Source of the DNA: Flavobacterium ajazii
Lineage (GTDB): Bacteria > Bacteroidota > Bacteroidia > Flavobacteriales > Flavobacteriaceae
Direction: 5' to 3'
DNA length: 64,000 nucleotides
NCBI RefSeq assembly: GCF_010614725.1
Contig: NZ_JAAEHL010000008.1
Coordinates: 248,001-312,000, forward strand
Under the pieces are notes generated by a model. That model was given only the letters and a program-made list of their open reading frames with translations, was not told the DNA's origin and did no database searches. The position numbers were made by a program, and so were the translations under genes. Positions 23,120 through 30,828 of this stretch are shown here, one piece after another. Numbering within the stretch: the stretch's first letter is position 1; every line of letters begins with the position of its first letter.

Positions 23120-24460
23120 ATGAACAGGATTTTAATTAAAAATGCCAAAATTGTAAACGAAGGGTCCGTTTTTGAAGGAGATGTTTTGATAGAAAATGAC
23201 TTAATTGTTGAAGTTGCCGATAGTATCAGCCTAAAATCATCAGATTGTAAGGTAATAGATGCAGAAGGAAATTATCTGATTCCTGGTGCAATTGATGATC
23301 AGGTACATTTTAGAGAGCCGGGTTTGACACATAAAGGAGATATTGAAACTGAGTCGAGAGCAGCTGTTGCAGGTGGAATTACTTCTTTTATCGAACAGCC
23401 CAATACAGTTCCGAATGCGGTTACTCAGGAAATTTTAGAAGATAAATACCAAATTGCTTCTCAGAAATCATTTGCGAACTATTCGTTTATGATGGGCGCA
23501 ACCAATGATAATCTGGAGGAAGTTTTAAAAACGAATCCCAAAAATGTTGCCGGAATTAAGATTTTCCTTGGTTCTTCAACAGGAAATATGCTGGTTGACA
23601 GAGAAGAGACTTTAGAAAAAATATTCTCAAGCACGCCAATGCTGATTGCTGTTCATTGCGAAGATGAAACTACGATTCAGAATAATTTGGCCGAATTTAA
23701 AGCAAAATATGGTGATGATGTTCCAGTAACGGCTCATAACTTAATAAGAAGTGCCGAGGCTTGTTATATTTCTTCTTCAAAAGCGGTAGCACTGGCGAAA
23801 AAAACAGGTGCAAGACTTCATATTTTCCATCTTTCTACTGCTAAGGAAATGGAATTGTTTACGAATAAAATTCCATTAGAAGATAAAAAAATTACAGCTG
23901 AGGTTTGTGTACATCACCTTTGGTTTACAGATGAGGATTATAATACAAAAGGAAATTTCATCAAATGGAATCCTGCTGTAAAAACGGCGGCAGACCGTAA
24001 AGCGCTTTGGGAAGCTTTGAATGACGGCAGGATTGATGTCATTGCAACAGACCATGCGCCACATACAAAAGAGGAAAAAAGTAAGTCCTATCTGGAAGCC
24101 CCTTCCGGAGGTCCGTTAGTGCAGCATGCAGTAGTTGCTATGTTCGAAGCGTACCATCAGGGAAAAATCACGGTAGAGAAAATCGTAGAGAAAATGTGTC
24201 ATAATCCTGCGAAGATTTTTAAAATCGAAAAAAGAGGATTTATCAAAGCGGGTTATTATGCAGATTTAGTTATTGTAAACCCAAGCTTGCCATGGAGTGT
24301 AAAACCTGAAAACATATTGTATAAATGTGGCTGGTCTCCGTTTGAAAATTTTACTTTTAAATCGAGAATTACACATACTTTTGTAAATGGCGAAATGGTT
24401 TATAATAACTTTAAAGTAAAGGATGTTCGCGCCGGAAAACGTTTATTATTTAACAGATAA
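23120..24460 (+). CDS. pyrC: Dihydroorotase (amidohydrolase superfamily)
   Basis: Forms dihydroorotate from carbamoyl aspartate in pyrimidine synthesis. The 446-residue enzyme shows the type I layout: IPGAIDDQVHFREPGLTHKG near residue 52, the lysine expected to be carbamylated in GIKIFLGSSTGNM, metal-site histidines in IAVHCEDE and RLHIFHLSTA, and the catalytic ATDHAPH near residue 311. The metal-binding HxH reads QxH here (DDQVHF), so the first His is replaced; I recall the same in other Bacteroidota homologues. Hydantoinase-like activity is the main alternative. It lies between the mannosyltransferase and a DUF4296 lipoprotein. Confidence 0.87.
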   Translation: MNRILIKNAKIVNEGSVFEGDVLIENDLIVEVADSISLKSSDCKVIDAEGNYLIPGAIDDQVHFREPGLTHKGDIETESRAAVAGGITSFIEQPNTVPNAVTQEILEDKYQIASQKSFANYSFMMGATNDNLEEVLKTNPKNVAGIKIFLGSSTGNMLVDREETLEKIFSSTPMLIAVHCEDETTIQNNLAEFKAKYGDDVPVTAHNLIRSAEACYISSSKAVALAKKTGARLHIFHLSTAKEMELFTNKIPLEDKKITAEVCVHHLWFTDEDYNTKGNFIKWNPAVKTAADRKALWEALNDGRIDVIATDHAPHTKEEKSKSYLEAPSGGPLVQHAVVAMFEAYHQGKITVEKIVEKMCHNPAKIFKIEKRGFIKAGYYADLVIVNPSLPWSVKPENILYKCGWSPFENFTFKSRITHTFVNGEMVYNNFKVKDVRAGKRLLFNR

Positions 24461-24466
24461 ATTGTA

Positions 24467-24955
24467 ATGAAAAATTTTGTAGTTATACTATTGATCTTGC
24501 TTCTTTCTGTAAGCTGTAAAAAAGAGCTTGTCAAAGAGCCTGAACATCTTATAGAGAAAGAAAAAATGGTTAATATTATTTACGATTTGTCTCTTTTAGA
24601 TGCGATAAAATACCAACAGCCTTTGTCGCTGGATTCACTTGAATCTAATCCTAAGAAATTTATCTTTAAAAAATATAAGGTGGATAGTCTTCAATTTGCT
24701 CAGAGCAATATGTATTATGCTGCTGATTTCGATACTTACAAAGAAATGTTTGACGAAATAAGTGCCAGGATGGAAAAAGAAAAAAAGAGAAATGAGAAGA
24801 AATTAAAAGCGGAAGAAAAAAAGGAAGCTAAAGCTAAAAAAGATGCTGAAGCGAAAAAAAAGAAGCTAAAAGAAAACTCCAAAAGATTCAATAAAAAAGA
24901 CAGTAAAAAAAGTAAATCTCGATTCTATAAAAAGAGTAAAAAGATTACAGCATAA
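24467..24955 (+). CDS. DUF4296 lipoprotein with Lys-rich tail
   Basis: 162 residues. It has a lipoprotein signal with the cysteine at about residue 17 (LLLSVSCKKE), then a DUF4296 domain (IEKEKMVNIIYDLSLLDAIK, FKKYKVDSLQFAQSNMYYAA). A strongly basic coiled tail follows from about residue 105, made of Lys, Glu and Ala. The tail could bind nucleic acid or acidic polymers, or be an extended stalk. Function unknown. It is 6 bases after pyrC and converges with the next gene at a 4-base gap. Confidence 0.8.
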   Translation: MKNFVVILLILLLSVSCKKELVKEPEHLIEKEKMVNIIYDLSLLDAIKYQQPLSLDSLESNPKKFIFKKYKVDSLQFAQSNMYYAADFDTYKEMFDEISARMEKEKKRNEKKLKAEEKKEAKAKKDAEAKKKKLKENSKRFNKKDSKKSKSRFYKKSKKITA

Positions 24956-24959
24956 AGGA

Positions 24960-25958
24960 TTATAACTTAGACACTTTTACGTACTGATGTACATCTGAAA
25001 AAACCGTTCCCAGAGCGGTTTTTATTTTTTTATTTGAATACAGATTTTTAGAATAAGAAGCTTTTGCGGTTGCTTTTGTAATAGTTCTTTTTTGGAAAAA
25101 TAAAGTTGAAAACAGAGTGTCAGCAATCCAAAGTAAATTCATAAAAAAAGGAGTTGCGTGAATGCGGGGTCTTTTAACTTTAAAAGTGTCTGCAATTGTA
25201 TTAAAGATATCTCTGAAAACAATATTGTCTACAATTAAAGTAAACCGTTCGTTTTTAATATCGCTTTTCATTAGCTGATGAGCTGTTTGTACAACATCTT
25301 CTACCGTAATAAAACCAGTGCTTCCAAGCATATAAAACGGAAGTCCGTCAGCAATTTTTGTATATAATTCGGCGCTTCCGTCAGGATAAATTTTTGCAGC
25401 AGGAATCGAAGCTAAAATAACGCCCGGATTGATTATAATTACATCTAAACCTTCCTGAACACCTCTCCAGACTTCCATCTCGGCACCATATTTTGAAATG
25501 GCGTAATCGCTGTGTGGTTTTTCCGGATTCCATTCGGTTTCTTCGGTAATGTGTGTTTCGTGTGGGGCAATATCTCCTAAAGCAGCAATAGAACTTACAT
25601 GACAGAATTTTTTGATTCCATATGCTAAAGAAAAATTAACCATATTGGCTGTTCCTTCGATATTGGTTTTTCGAAGAGCATCTTCATCTTTTGGGGCGAA
25701 TGAAATTAAAGCAGCGCAATGGTAGACGTATTCAATACCGGTAAAAGCAGTTTCTAATGAAGGAATGTCTAAAATGTCGGCTTCAAGCCAGTTAATTTTT
25801 TCAAATAAATCGCCTTTTTTATAAAGTTCAAAAATCGATTTTGTTTTTTGAATGTTATTCAGGTTTCTGTAAATAGCCCGGACGTTTTCTCCATTTTCAA
25901 TTAAATGAAGCAATAAATGTGCGCCGACTAAGCCTGTTCCTCCTGTTACTAATACCAT
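24960..25958 (-). CDS. NAD-dependent epimerase/dehydratase family protein
   Basis: 332 residues of the extended short-chain dehydrogenase family. Nucleotide-binding GGTGLVGAHLL is at residues 6-16. The active-site region includes CHVSSIAALGD with the catalytic Ser, and the YAISKYGAE motif (Tyr and Lys, near residue 152). NPGVILASI follows. Substrate not predictable; relatives act on nucleotide sugars, dihydroflavonol-like ketones or 3-beta-hydroxysteroids. The gene stands alone, convergent with the DUF4296 gene. Confidence 0.88.
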   Translation of the reverse strand: MVLVTGGTGLVGAHLLLHLIENGENVRAIYRNLNNIQKTKSIFELYKKGDLFEKINWLEADILDIPSLETAFTGIEYVYHCAALISFAPKDEDALRKTNIEGTANMVNFSLAYGIKKFCHVSSIAALGDIAPHETHITEETEWNPEKPHSDYAISKYGAEMEVWRGVQEGLDVIIINPGVILASIPAAKIYPDGSAELYTKIADGLPFYMLGSTGFITVEDVVQTAHQLMKSDIKNERFTLIVDNIVFRDIFNTIADTFKVKRPRIHATPFFMNLLWIADTLFSTLFFQKRTITKATAKASYSKNLYSNKKIKTALGTVFSDVHQYVKVSKL

Positions 25959-26049
25959 TTTGTAAAGATACCTTTTTGGCTGAAAGGAGCAAAGTTACAG
26001 AGGTACAAAGTTGCAAAGGTTTTTATGGAGGCTCAAAATTGGAGAGGCT

Positions 26050-26161
26050 CAAAGGTTTTGTTGTTTTTTTTGAAATTTGAAATTGTTATTGCTTTTTGAA
26101 TTTGAATCTGAATTTGCCATTGATATTGTAATTGTTTTTTGACATTGCCATTGACATTGAT
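26050..26161. repeat. ATTG/TTTGAA satellite upstream of tyrS
   Basis: A run of words such as ATTGTTATTGC, TTTGAATTTGAATC, CATTGATATTG and ACATTGCCATTG at about 6-base phase. The tyrS promoter lies at its right end and is formed from the repeat words themselves. The start of the next stretch to the left (25988-26024) is a CAAAGTT/GCAAAG repeat. Confidence 0.65.
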
Positions 26162-26169
26162 TACATTTG
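26138..26169 (+). promoter_or_regulatory. tyrS promoter
   Basis: TTTG at 26138-26141, 20 bases, then TACATTTG at 26162-26169, followed by a short leader to the ATG at 26187. The in-frame ATG at 26139 overlaps the promoter and cannot be used. Confidence 0.8.
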
Positions 26170-26186
26170 CGCAAAAATATTTTAAA

Positions 26187-27482
26187 ATGAAGAATCTAGT
26201 TGAAGAATTAAAGTGGCGCGGTTTGTACCATGATAGCATGCCAGGAACGGAAGAACAATTGCTAAAAGAGGTAACATCGGCTTATATTGGTTTTGATCCA
26301 ACAGCAGATTCACTGCATATTGGCAGTATGGTTCAGATTATTTTGCTGGTTCATTTAAAGAATTTTGGTCATCAGCCAGTTGCTCTTGTGGGCGGTGCGA
26401 CCGGAATGATTGGTGATCCATCCGGGAAATCTGACGAAAGAAATTTGCTGAATGAAGAAACTTTGGCTAAAAACGTTGCCGGAATCAAAAGTGTTTTGTC
26501 GCGTTTTTTAGATTTTAATTCAAATGAACCAAACGGACCAATCATGGTAAATAACTATGACTGGATGAAAGAATTCTCGTTTATTGATTTTGCCCGTGAA
26601 GTTGGAAAACGTATCACGGTAAATTACATGATGGCGAAGGATTCTGTTAAAAAGAGAATTAACGGCGAAGGGGAAGGAATGTCTTTCACAGAATTCACAT
26701 ACCAATTAATTCAGGGATACGATTTTTATCATTTATATAAAAACAATAACTGCCTTTTGCAAATGGGAGGTTCTGATCAGTGGGGAAATATTACCACAGG
26801 TACAGAGTTGGTGCGCAGAATGGGAGGCGAAAATGCGAAAGCTTTTGCATTGACAACTCCATTAATTACAAAAGCAGACGGTTCTAAATTCGGAAAATCT
26901 GAAGGAGGAAACGTTTGGTTAGATGCGGATAAAACTTCGGTTTACAAATTTTACCAGTTTTGGGTAAACGCTACAGATGCTGATGCTGAGAAATACATTA
27001 AAATTTTTACTTTTTTAGATAAAGAAACAATTGAAGCCTTAATTGCAGAACATCATGAAGCACCGCATTTAAGAGTTTTACAAAAGAAATTAGCCGAAGA
27101 AATTACGATTTTTGTTCACAGTAAAGAAGAATTAGAAAAAGCGATTCAGGCTTCGAATATTTTGTTTGGAAATTCTACTGCGGAGGATTTGAAGAAACTG
27201 GATGAGAAAACCTTTTTAGAAGTTTTTGACGGTGTTCCTCAGGCAGAAATTGCAAAAACAGATTTAGAAAACGGATTAGAAATCATTACAGTTTTAAATG
27301 AAAAGACAGGTTTTTTTAAATCAAACGGAGAGGCGAGAAGAGCTCTGGCGGCTAATTCTATTTCGGTTAACAGAGAAAAAATCAAGGAAGATTTTGTATT
27401 GACTGCAAATGATCTGATTAATAATCAATTTGTATTATTACAAAGCGGAAAGAAAAATTATTTTGTGATAAGAGTTGTTTAA
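26187..27482 (+). CDS. tyrS: Tyrosyl-tRNA synthetase TyrS
   Basis: Charges tRNA-Tyr. The 431-residue class I enzyme has YIGFDPTADSLHIGSM (HIGH-type motif near residue 40), the tyrosine-binding YDFYHLY and QMGGSDQWGNITTG, KFGKSEGG (KMSKS equivalent, near residue 232) and a C-terminal S4 RNA-binding domain (GEARRALAANSISVNREKI, then a final beta strand). The start at 26187 is dictated by the promoter ending at 26169. A rho-independent terminator follows at 27539. Confidence 0.96.
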   Translation: MKNLVEELKWRGLYHDSMPGTEEQLLKEVTSAYIGFDPTADSLHIGSMVQIILLVHLKNFGHQPVALVGGATGMIGDPSGKSDERNLLNEETLAKNVAGIKSVLSRFLDFNSNEPNGPIMVNNYDWMKEFSFIDFAREVGKRITVNYMMAKDSVKKRINGEGEGMSFTEFTYQLIQGYDFYHLYKNNNCLLQMGGSDQWGNITTGTELVRRMGGENAKAFALTTPLITKADGSKFGKSEGGNVWLDADKTSVYKFYQFWVNATDADAEKYIKIFTFLDKETIEALIAEHHEAPHLRVLQKKLAEEITIFVHSKEELEKAIQASNILFGNSTAEDLKKLDEKTFLEVFDGVPQAEIAKTDLENGLEIITVLNEKTGFFKSNGEARRALAANSISVNREKIKEDFVLTANDLINNQFVLLQSGKKNYFVIRVV

Positions 27483-27538
27483 CTGTTTAATCGGTTAATT
27501 GTTTAATCGAAAAACAGACTCTATATGAATTTAAATGT

Positions 27539-27572
27539 CCCAATAGTTTGAAAGAGCTGTTGGGATTTTTTT
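27539..27572 (+). terminator. tyrS terminator
   Basis: CCCAATAG (27539-27546) pairs with CTGTTGGG (27557-27564), one G-U pair, loop of ten, followed by A and seven or more T. It is nearly identical, loop included, to the terminator at 28014-28048. Confidence 0.9.
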
Positions 27573-27623
27573 ATTTAATATCAAATAATATTTTTAGTAT
27601 GTTTATCAGCTAAAAACAAAACT

Positions 27624-27968
27624 ATGATCGGATTTATATTTATTTACTGGATTTGGAAGGCGTTTAGCAATTTGGCTATTACGTATGATAAAAATAAATG
27701 GAAATATTTCTTTATTGGGTTAGGGTCTTATTACGGAATTACTTTTTTGGCAGCCACCCTTTATGTGATCATAATTGCAGTTATAAATGGAATTGATGCT
27801 CTGGATGATCAGAGTTATTACAACTCAGGTCTGGATTTTGCATGTGCCGTTTTAGGAGGTTTGGGATGCTATGGTATCTATAAATTTTTAGAAAATAAAG
27901 GACTTGAGGAAAAAGAATTATTAAGAAAAGAAGGAATTGATAGTATAGGACTGGCAGAAGAAAATTAA
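27624..27968 (+). CDS. Uncharacterised small membrane protein
   Basis: 114 residues with a hydrophobic N-terminus (MIGFIFIYWIWKAFSNLAI), a long membrane segment at about 29-56 (FIGLGSYYGITFLAATLYVI), a Gly-rich segment at about 75-92 (FACAVLGGLGCYGIYKFLE) and a charged C-terminal tail. I do not recognise a family. The stop codon overlaps the end of the convergent LuxE-like gene by four bases, and its terminator lies inside that gene. Confidence 0.72.
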   Translation: MIGFIFIYWIWKAFSNLAITYDKNKWKYFFIGLGSYYGITFLAATLYVIIIAVINGIDALDDQSYYNSGLDFACAVLGGLGCYGIYKFLENKGLEEKELLRKEGIDSIGLAEEN

Positions 27969-28945
27969 AGTACCATCAAATTACACCCACGAATATCAGA
28001 ATTATCAAAGCGTCCCAATACCTCGAAAGAGTTGTTGGGATTTTTTTTGCCTAAATCCTGTGTAGCGATAAATGAACACGAATTGATATTGGCTAAATCA
28101 ATAACGTTGATTCCGCCGGTTTTTCCATCTTTTACGTAAGTGAGAGCGTCTTCGGGATCACGCATTAAGACATGCATCCAGGAAGGACATTCGAAAACAC
28201 CTTCGCCTAAAGAATACGCTTGAGCTAAAAGTTCGGTCATGCCGTATTCTGAATGAATGGAAGATACTCCAAAACCTTTACATAAAATTTCATGCAGTTC
28301 TTCGCGAATCATTTCTTTGCGTTTGCCTTTCATTCCGCCTGTTTCCATAATAATGGTATTTTGAAGGTTGAATTGGTGTTTTTCAATCAAATCTAATAAT
28401 GCATAGGTAACACCAATCAAAATCACATTCTGTCCTGATTCATCCAAAGCGGTCAATTTTTTGATTAAGTCGTCGTGATTGTGTAAATAAAACCCGCTTT
28501 CAGGCTGATTGGATTGTTTTATTAAGTCTTCGACCATATAAATTAACGAAGAGCCATCGCGTTCCAGATAAGACGGCAAAAGGGCTAAAACAACGTAATC
28601 TTCGATATTGCCGTAGAATTGAGAAAAGCCTTTTCGGTAACTTTCTTCGTAAAGTGAAACATCGGTAACCAAATGCCGGCTTGTAACCATTCCGGTAGTG
28701 CCGCTGCTGGTAAAAGTCACTTCGGCAAAATCAGAATTAGAAACGACTTCGTGGCTTTTGAAAAACTGAATAGGCAAAAAAGGAATTTTTTCCAGAGATT
28801 TTACCTGTTGTGGATTTACGTTTAAAAAGTCACAGAAATCACGATATACTTTGTTGTTCTCATGCTGAAAACGAAACACTTTAAGCGCTATTTTTTCAAA
28901 TTGTTTCTGACCCGAAATGGTAAATATATCGTTGGCTGTAATCAA
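27965..28945 (-). CDS. LuxE-like acyl-protein synthetase / acyltransferase
   Basis: 326 residues of the LuxE/acyl-activating family: FLPIQFFKSHEV near residue 57, the ATP-binding stretch TFTSSGTTGMVTSRH (near 78), ERDGSSLIYMVEDLI, ILIGVTYALLDLI, METGGMKGKRKEM, and SEYGMTELLAQAYS near 236. It probably activates a carboxylic acid as adenylate and passes it on; in flavobacteria the family is often tied to flexirubin- or lipid-type pathways, but nothing nearby decides this. The start is TTG at 28945, since no ATG lies near the N-terminus and a TACCTTTG promoter element ends 14 bases upstream. Confidence 0.84.
   Translation of the reverse strand: MITANDIFTISGQKQFEKIALKVFRFQHENNKVYRDFCDFLNVNPQQVKSLEKIPFLPIQFFKSHEVVSNSDFAEVTFTSSGTTGMVTSRHLVTDVSLYEESYRKGFSQFYGNIEDYVVLALLPSYLERDGSSLIYMVEDLIKQSNQPESGFYLHNHDDLIKKLTALDESGQNVILIGVTYALLDLIEKHQFNLQNTIIMETGGMKGKRKEMIREELHEILCKGFGVSSIHSEYGMTELLAQAYSLGEGVFECPSWMHVLMRDPEDALTYVKDGKTGGINVIDLANINSCSFIATQDLGKKNPNNSFEVLGRFDNSDIRGCNLMVL
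28014..28048 (+). terminator. Terminator of the small membrane-protein gene, inside the convergent LuxE-like gene
   Basis: CCCAATA (28014-28020) pairs with TGTTGGG (28033-28039) and is followed by A and eight T on the plus strand. The sequence also encodes Asn-Pro-Asn-Asn-Ser-Phe-Glu-Val-Leu-Gly of the opposite gene. It matches the tyrS terminator at about 33 of 39 positions. Confidence 0.75.
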
Positions 28946-28958
28946 AACTTTTTTTATG

Positions 28959-28966
28959 CAAAGGTA
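28959..28966 (-). promoter_or_regulatory. Promoter element of the LuxE-like gene
   Basis: TACCTTTG on the minus strand (28966-28959), with a TTG 23 bases upstream. The predicted transcription start is only some 8 bases from the TTG start codon, so the message would be almost leaderless. Confidence 0.55.
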
Positions 28967-28992
28967 TAAATAATTGTAGGATGTAAAGGCAA

Positions 28993-29020
28993 TAAAAAAG
29001 CCCCAAATTATTGGAGCTTT
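28993..29020 (-). terminator. Terminator of the small T9SS protein gene
   Basis: On the minus strand AAAGCTCCAA and TTGGGGCTTT pair with one mismatch around a short loop, followed by TTTTTATT. Placed 17 bases after the stop codon. Confidence 0.75.
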
Positions 29021-29036
29021 ATATGAATTTTATGTT

Positions 29037-29375
29037 TTACCTGACAATCAGTTTTCGTGTCGCTGAATTGTTTTGTTCTGTTATTTTTATAATATAAACA
29101 CCAGGAGTCAAATCTGCGACGTTTAATTCTTTTGTGGTTATATGTGCCTGAAGTATCTTTTTTCCTAAAACATCAAAAATTATAATATCTTTTTCTAAAT
29201 CATTTTTTGAAGATACATATACTTTTCCGTTTGTCACAGGGTTAGGGTATAGGCTCAATCCTTCTATTGTGACAGCATCACGGGTTTTCGGCAACTGCTT
29301 ACTGTCCTGAGCTGAGCTGCTCACAGTAAAGAAAAATGCCAGTAAGAGAGTAATATAAAAGTAATTTTTTGCCAT
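29037..29375 (-). CDS. Minimal T9SS substrate: signal peptide plus sorting domain
   Basis: 112 residues. It has a signal peptide (KNYFYITLLLAFFFTVSSSA, cut near residue 22), a linker of about 15 residues (QDSKQLPKTRDAVTIEG) and a complete type A sorting domain (LSLYPNPVTNGKVYV, IIIFDVLGKKIL, LTPGVYIIKI, ending KLIVR). There is no cargo domain. The ATG at 29375 is chosen because it directly precedes the signal peptide. It may be a decayed substrate, a decoy for the secretion machine, or a small surface peptide. Confidence 0.8.
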   Translation of the reverse strand: MAKNYFYITLLLAFFFTVSSSAQDSKQLPKTRDAVTIEGLSLYPNPVTNGKVYVSSKNDLEKDIIIFDVLGKKILQAHITTKELNVADLTPGVYIIKITEQNNSATRKLIVR

Positions 29376-29432
29376 CGCATTAATTTGGATATGTAAATAT
29401 ACAAAAAAAGTTTTCAATAATTACGCCAAAAA

Positions 29433-29461
29433 AAAACATCCTAAATTTTTAGGATGTTTTT
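29433..29461 (-). terminator. Terminator of the beta-helix lipoprotein gene
   Basis: AAAACATCCTAAA (29433-29445) and TTTAGGATGTTTT (29448-29460) form a perfect 13-bp hairpin with a two-base loop and T/A tails on both sides. It lies 22 bases after the lipoprotein stop codon. Confidence 0.85.
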
Positions 29462-29482
29462 AACAATTTATGTAGACTAAGA

Positions 29483-30697
29483 TTAGTTTAGATTGCTCAA
29501 TAAATTTACACCATCAACAGTAGCCCATGCACCAGGAGTTAAAGTAGCTCCTGTAGCAGTAGTACTAGTTGTCCAGTTTGATGCAGGAACAAAACTAGCT
29601 GCAGTTACTGTGAATGAAGCAGGAACTCCTGAAATGAAAGTAATAGGAGAGTTAGTAATTTTTACGTTGTTTAATTTGATTTTTCCTGCAGCAACCTGGT
29701 GATCATATGTAGCTTTATCTAATATTTGAATCACACCGCCATTGTAAGCAGTTGGAGTAGTCTGGCTACCAAAACCATCAATTACGATGTTGCTGTAATC
29801 ACCATTTCCTTCTTTTTTAAATTGGATAGCATCCAATTGAATTTCACTTTGTGCTTCTGTAGTTGTACCAACAGCTCTTTTAAGAGTGATGTTAGTAACT
29901 TTTGGCCAGAACGCATTGTCAACACTTTTAGCTTCTACTTCTAAACCGTAGTTAGCAACACCTGTTTGATAAGCATACCAGTTTGTGTTGTCTTGACCTC
30001 TCCATCCGTCTTGCCAGTCAAAAGAGTCGTCACTATTACCGTAAGAGATTGCATTTGTTAAGCTTACTGTTCCTCCGTAAAATTCAAAACCATCATCATT
30101 ACCTTTGTAAGAAACCAAGTGATCTAATACAGTTCCTGTTCCAACAGAGTAGAATGAGAATCCGTTATTTTCTTTACTGTTAGATGTAATTACCTGTCCA
30201 GCATATTCAACTCTTACATATTTCAACGAACCTCCATTGTGTGTAGAATTTGAACCTCCGTATGTCAATCCTAAACCGTCTTCTGAGACAGCTGTTTGTG
30301 GAGCAGCAGCAGTTGCTGAGTTTACGATTGGAGCATCACCATACATAATAATACCAGCCCAAGAACCTCCTACTTTTGATTTTTCAGTAAAAACTATTGG
30401 TTGATCAGCAGTACCATTAGCGATTAGTTTTCCTCCATTTAATATAACAAGACCATTTTGTCCTGTAGATTTGTCACAAGTAATTGTAGAACCAGCCTCG
30501 AAAGTAAGAGTTACACCACTGTTAACTTTGATCATTCCTTTTAAGGTGTAATTACCATAAGCATAAGTTGTATTTGCTGTAATGTCTGAAGATATTTCTC
30601 CGGTTACTGGTTGTTTTACAGGTGTATCATTATTGTCGCTTGAGCAACCTGTAAAGATACTTCCCAAAACTGCTAAGCAGAATACTAATTTTTTCAT
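29483..30697 (-). CDS. Beta-helix surface lipoprotein of the phosphate-response cluster
   Basis: 404 residues with a lipoprotein signal (LAVLGSIFTGCSSDNND, Cys near residue 18), a short Thr/Pro/Gln linker and right-handed beta-helix-like repeats (GMIKVNSGVTLTFEAGSTIT, NGGKLIANGTADQPIVFTEK, GGSLKYVRVEYAG, YKGNDDGFEFYGGTVSLTNA, YGNSDDSFDWQDGWRGQ). Asp/Gly-rich turns suggest calcium. Similar proteins are sometimes misnamed multidrug transporters. It is 131 bases after the large TonB receptor gene and probably serves as its surface partner, in the place a SusD would take. Function inferred only. Confidence 0.75.
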   Translation of the reverse strand: MKKLVFCLAVLGSIFTGCSSDNNDTPVKQPVTGEISSDITANTTYAYGNYTLKGMIKVNSGVTLTFEAGSTITCDKSTGQNGLVILNGGKLIANGTADQPIVFTEKSKVGGSWAGIIMYGDAPIVNSATAAAPQTAVSEDGLGLTYGGSNSTHNGGSLKYVRVEYAGQVITSNSKENNGFSFYSVGTGTVLDHLVSYKGNDDGFEFYGGTVSLTNAISYGNSDDSFDWQDGWRGQDNTNWYAYQTGVANYGLEVEAKSVDNAFWPKVTNITLKRAVGTTTEAQSEIQLDAIQFKKEGNGDYSNIVIDGFGSQTTPTAYNGGVIQILDKATYDHQVAAGKIKLNNVKITNSPITFISGVPASFTVTAASFVPASNWTTSTTATGATLTPGAWATVDGVNLLSNLN

Positions 30698-30828
30698 AAT
30701 TGTGTTTTTTTATTTGATTTTTAATCCTGAACAAATTTAATTCGAGTCTCTTTTAATCTATTTAAGAGAATGTTACCAAATTGCAATTCGTTTTTTAAGT
30801 TTGTGTTTTGTAATTGTTAAGTGTGTTT

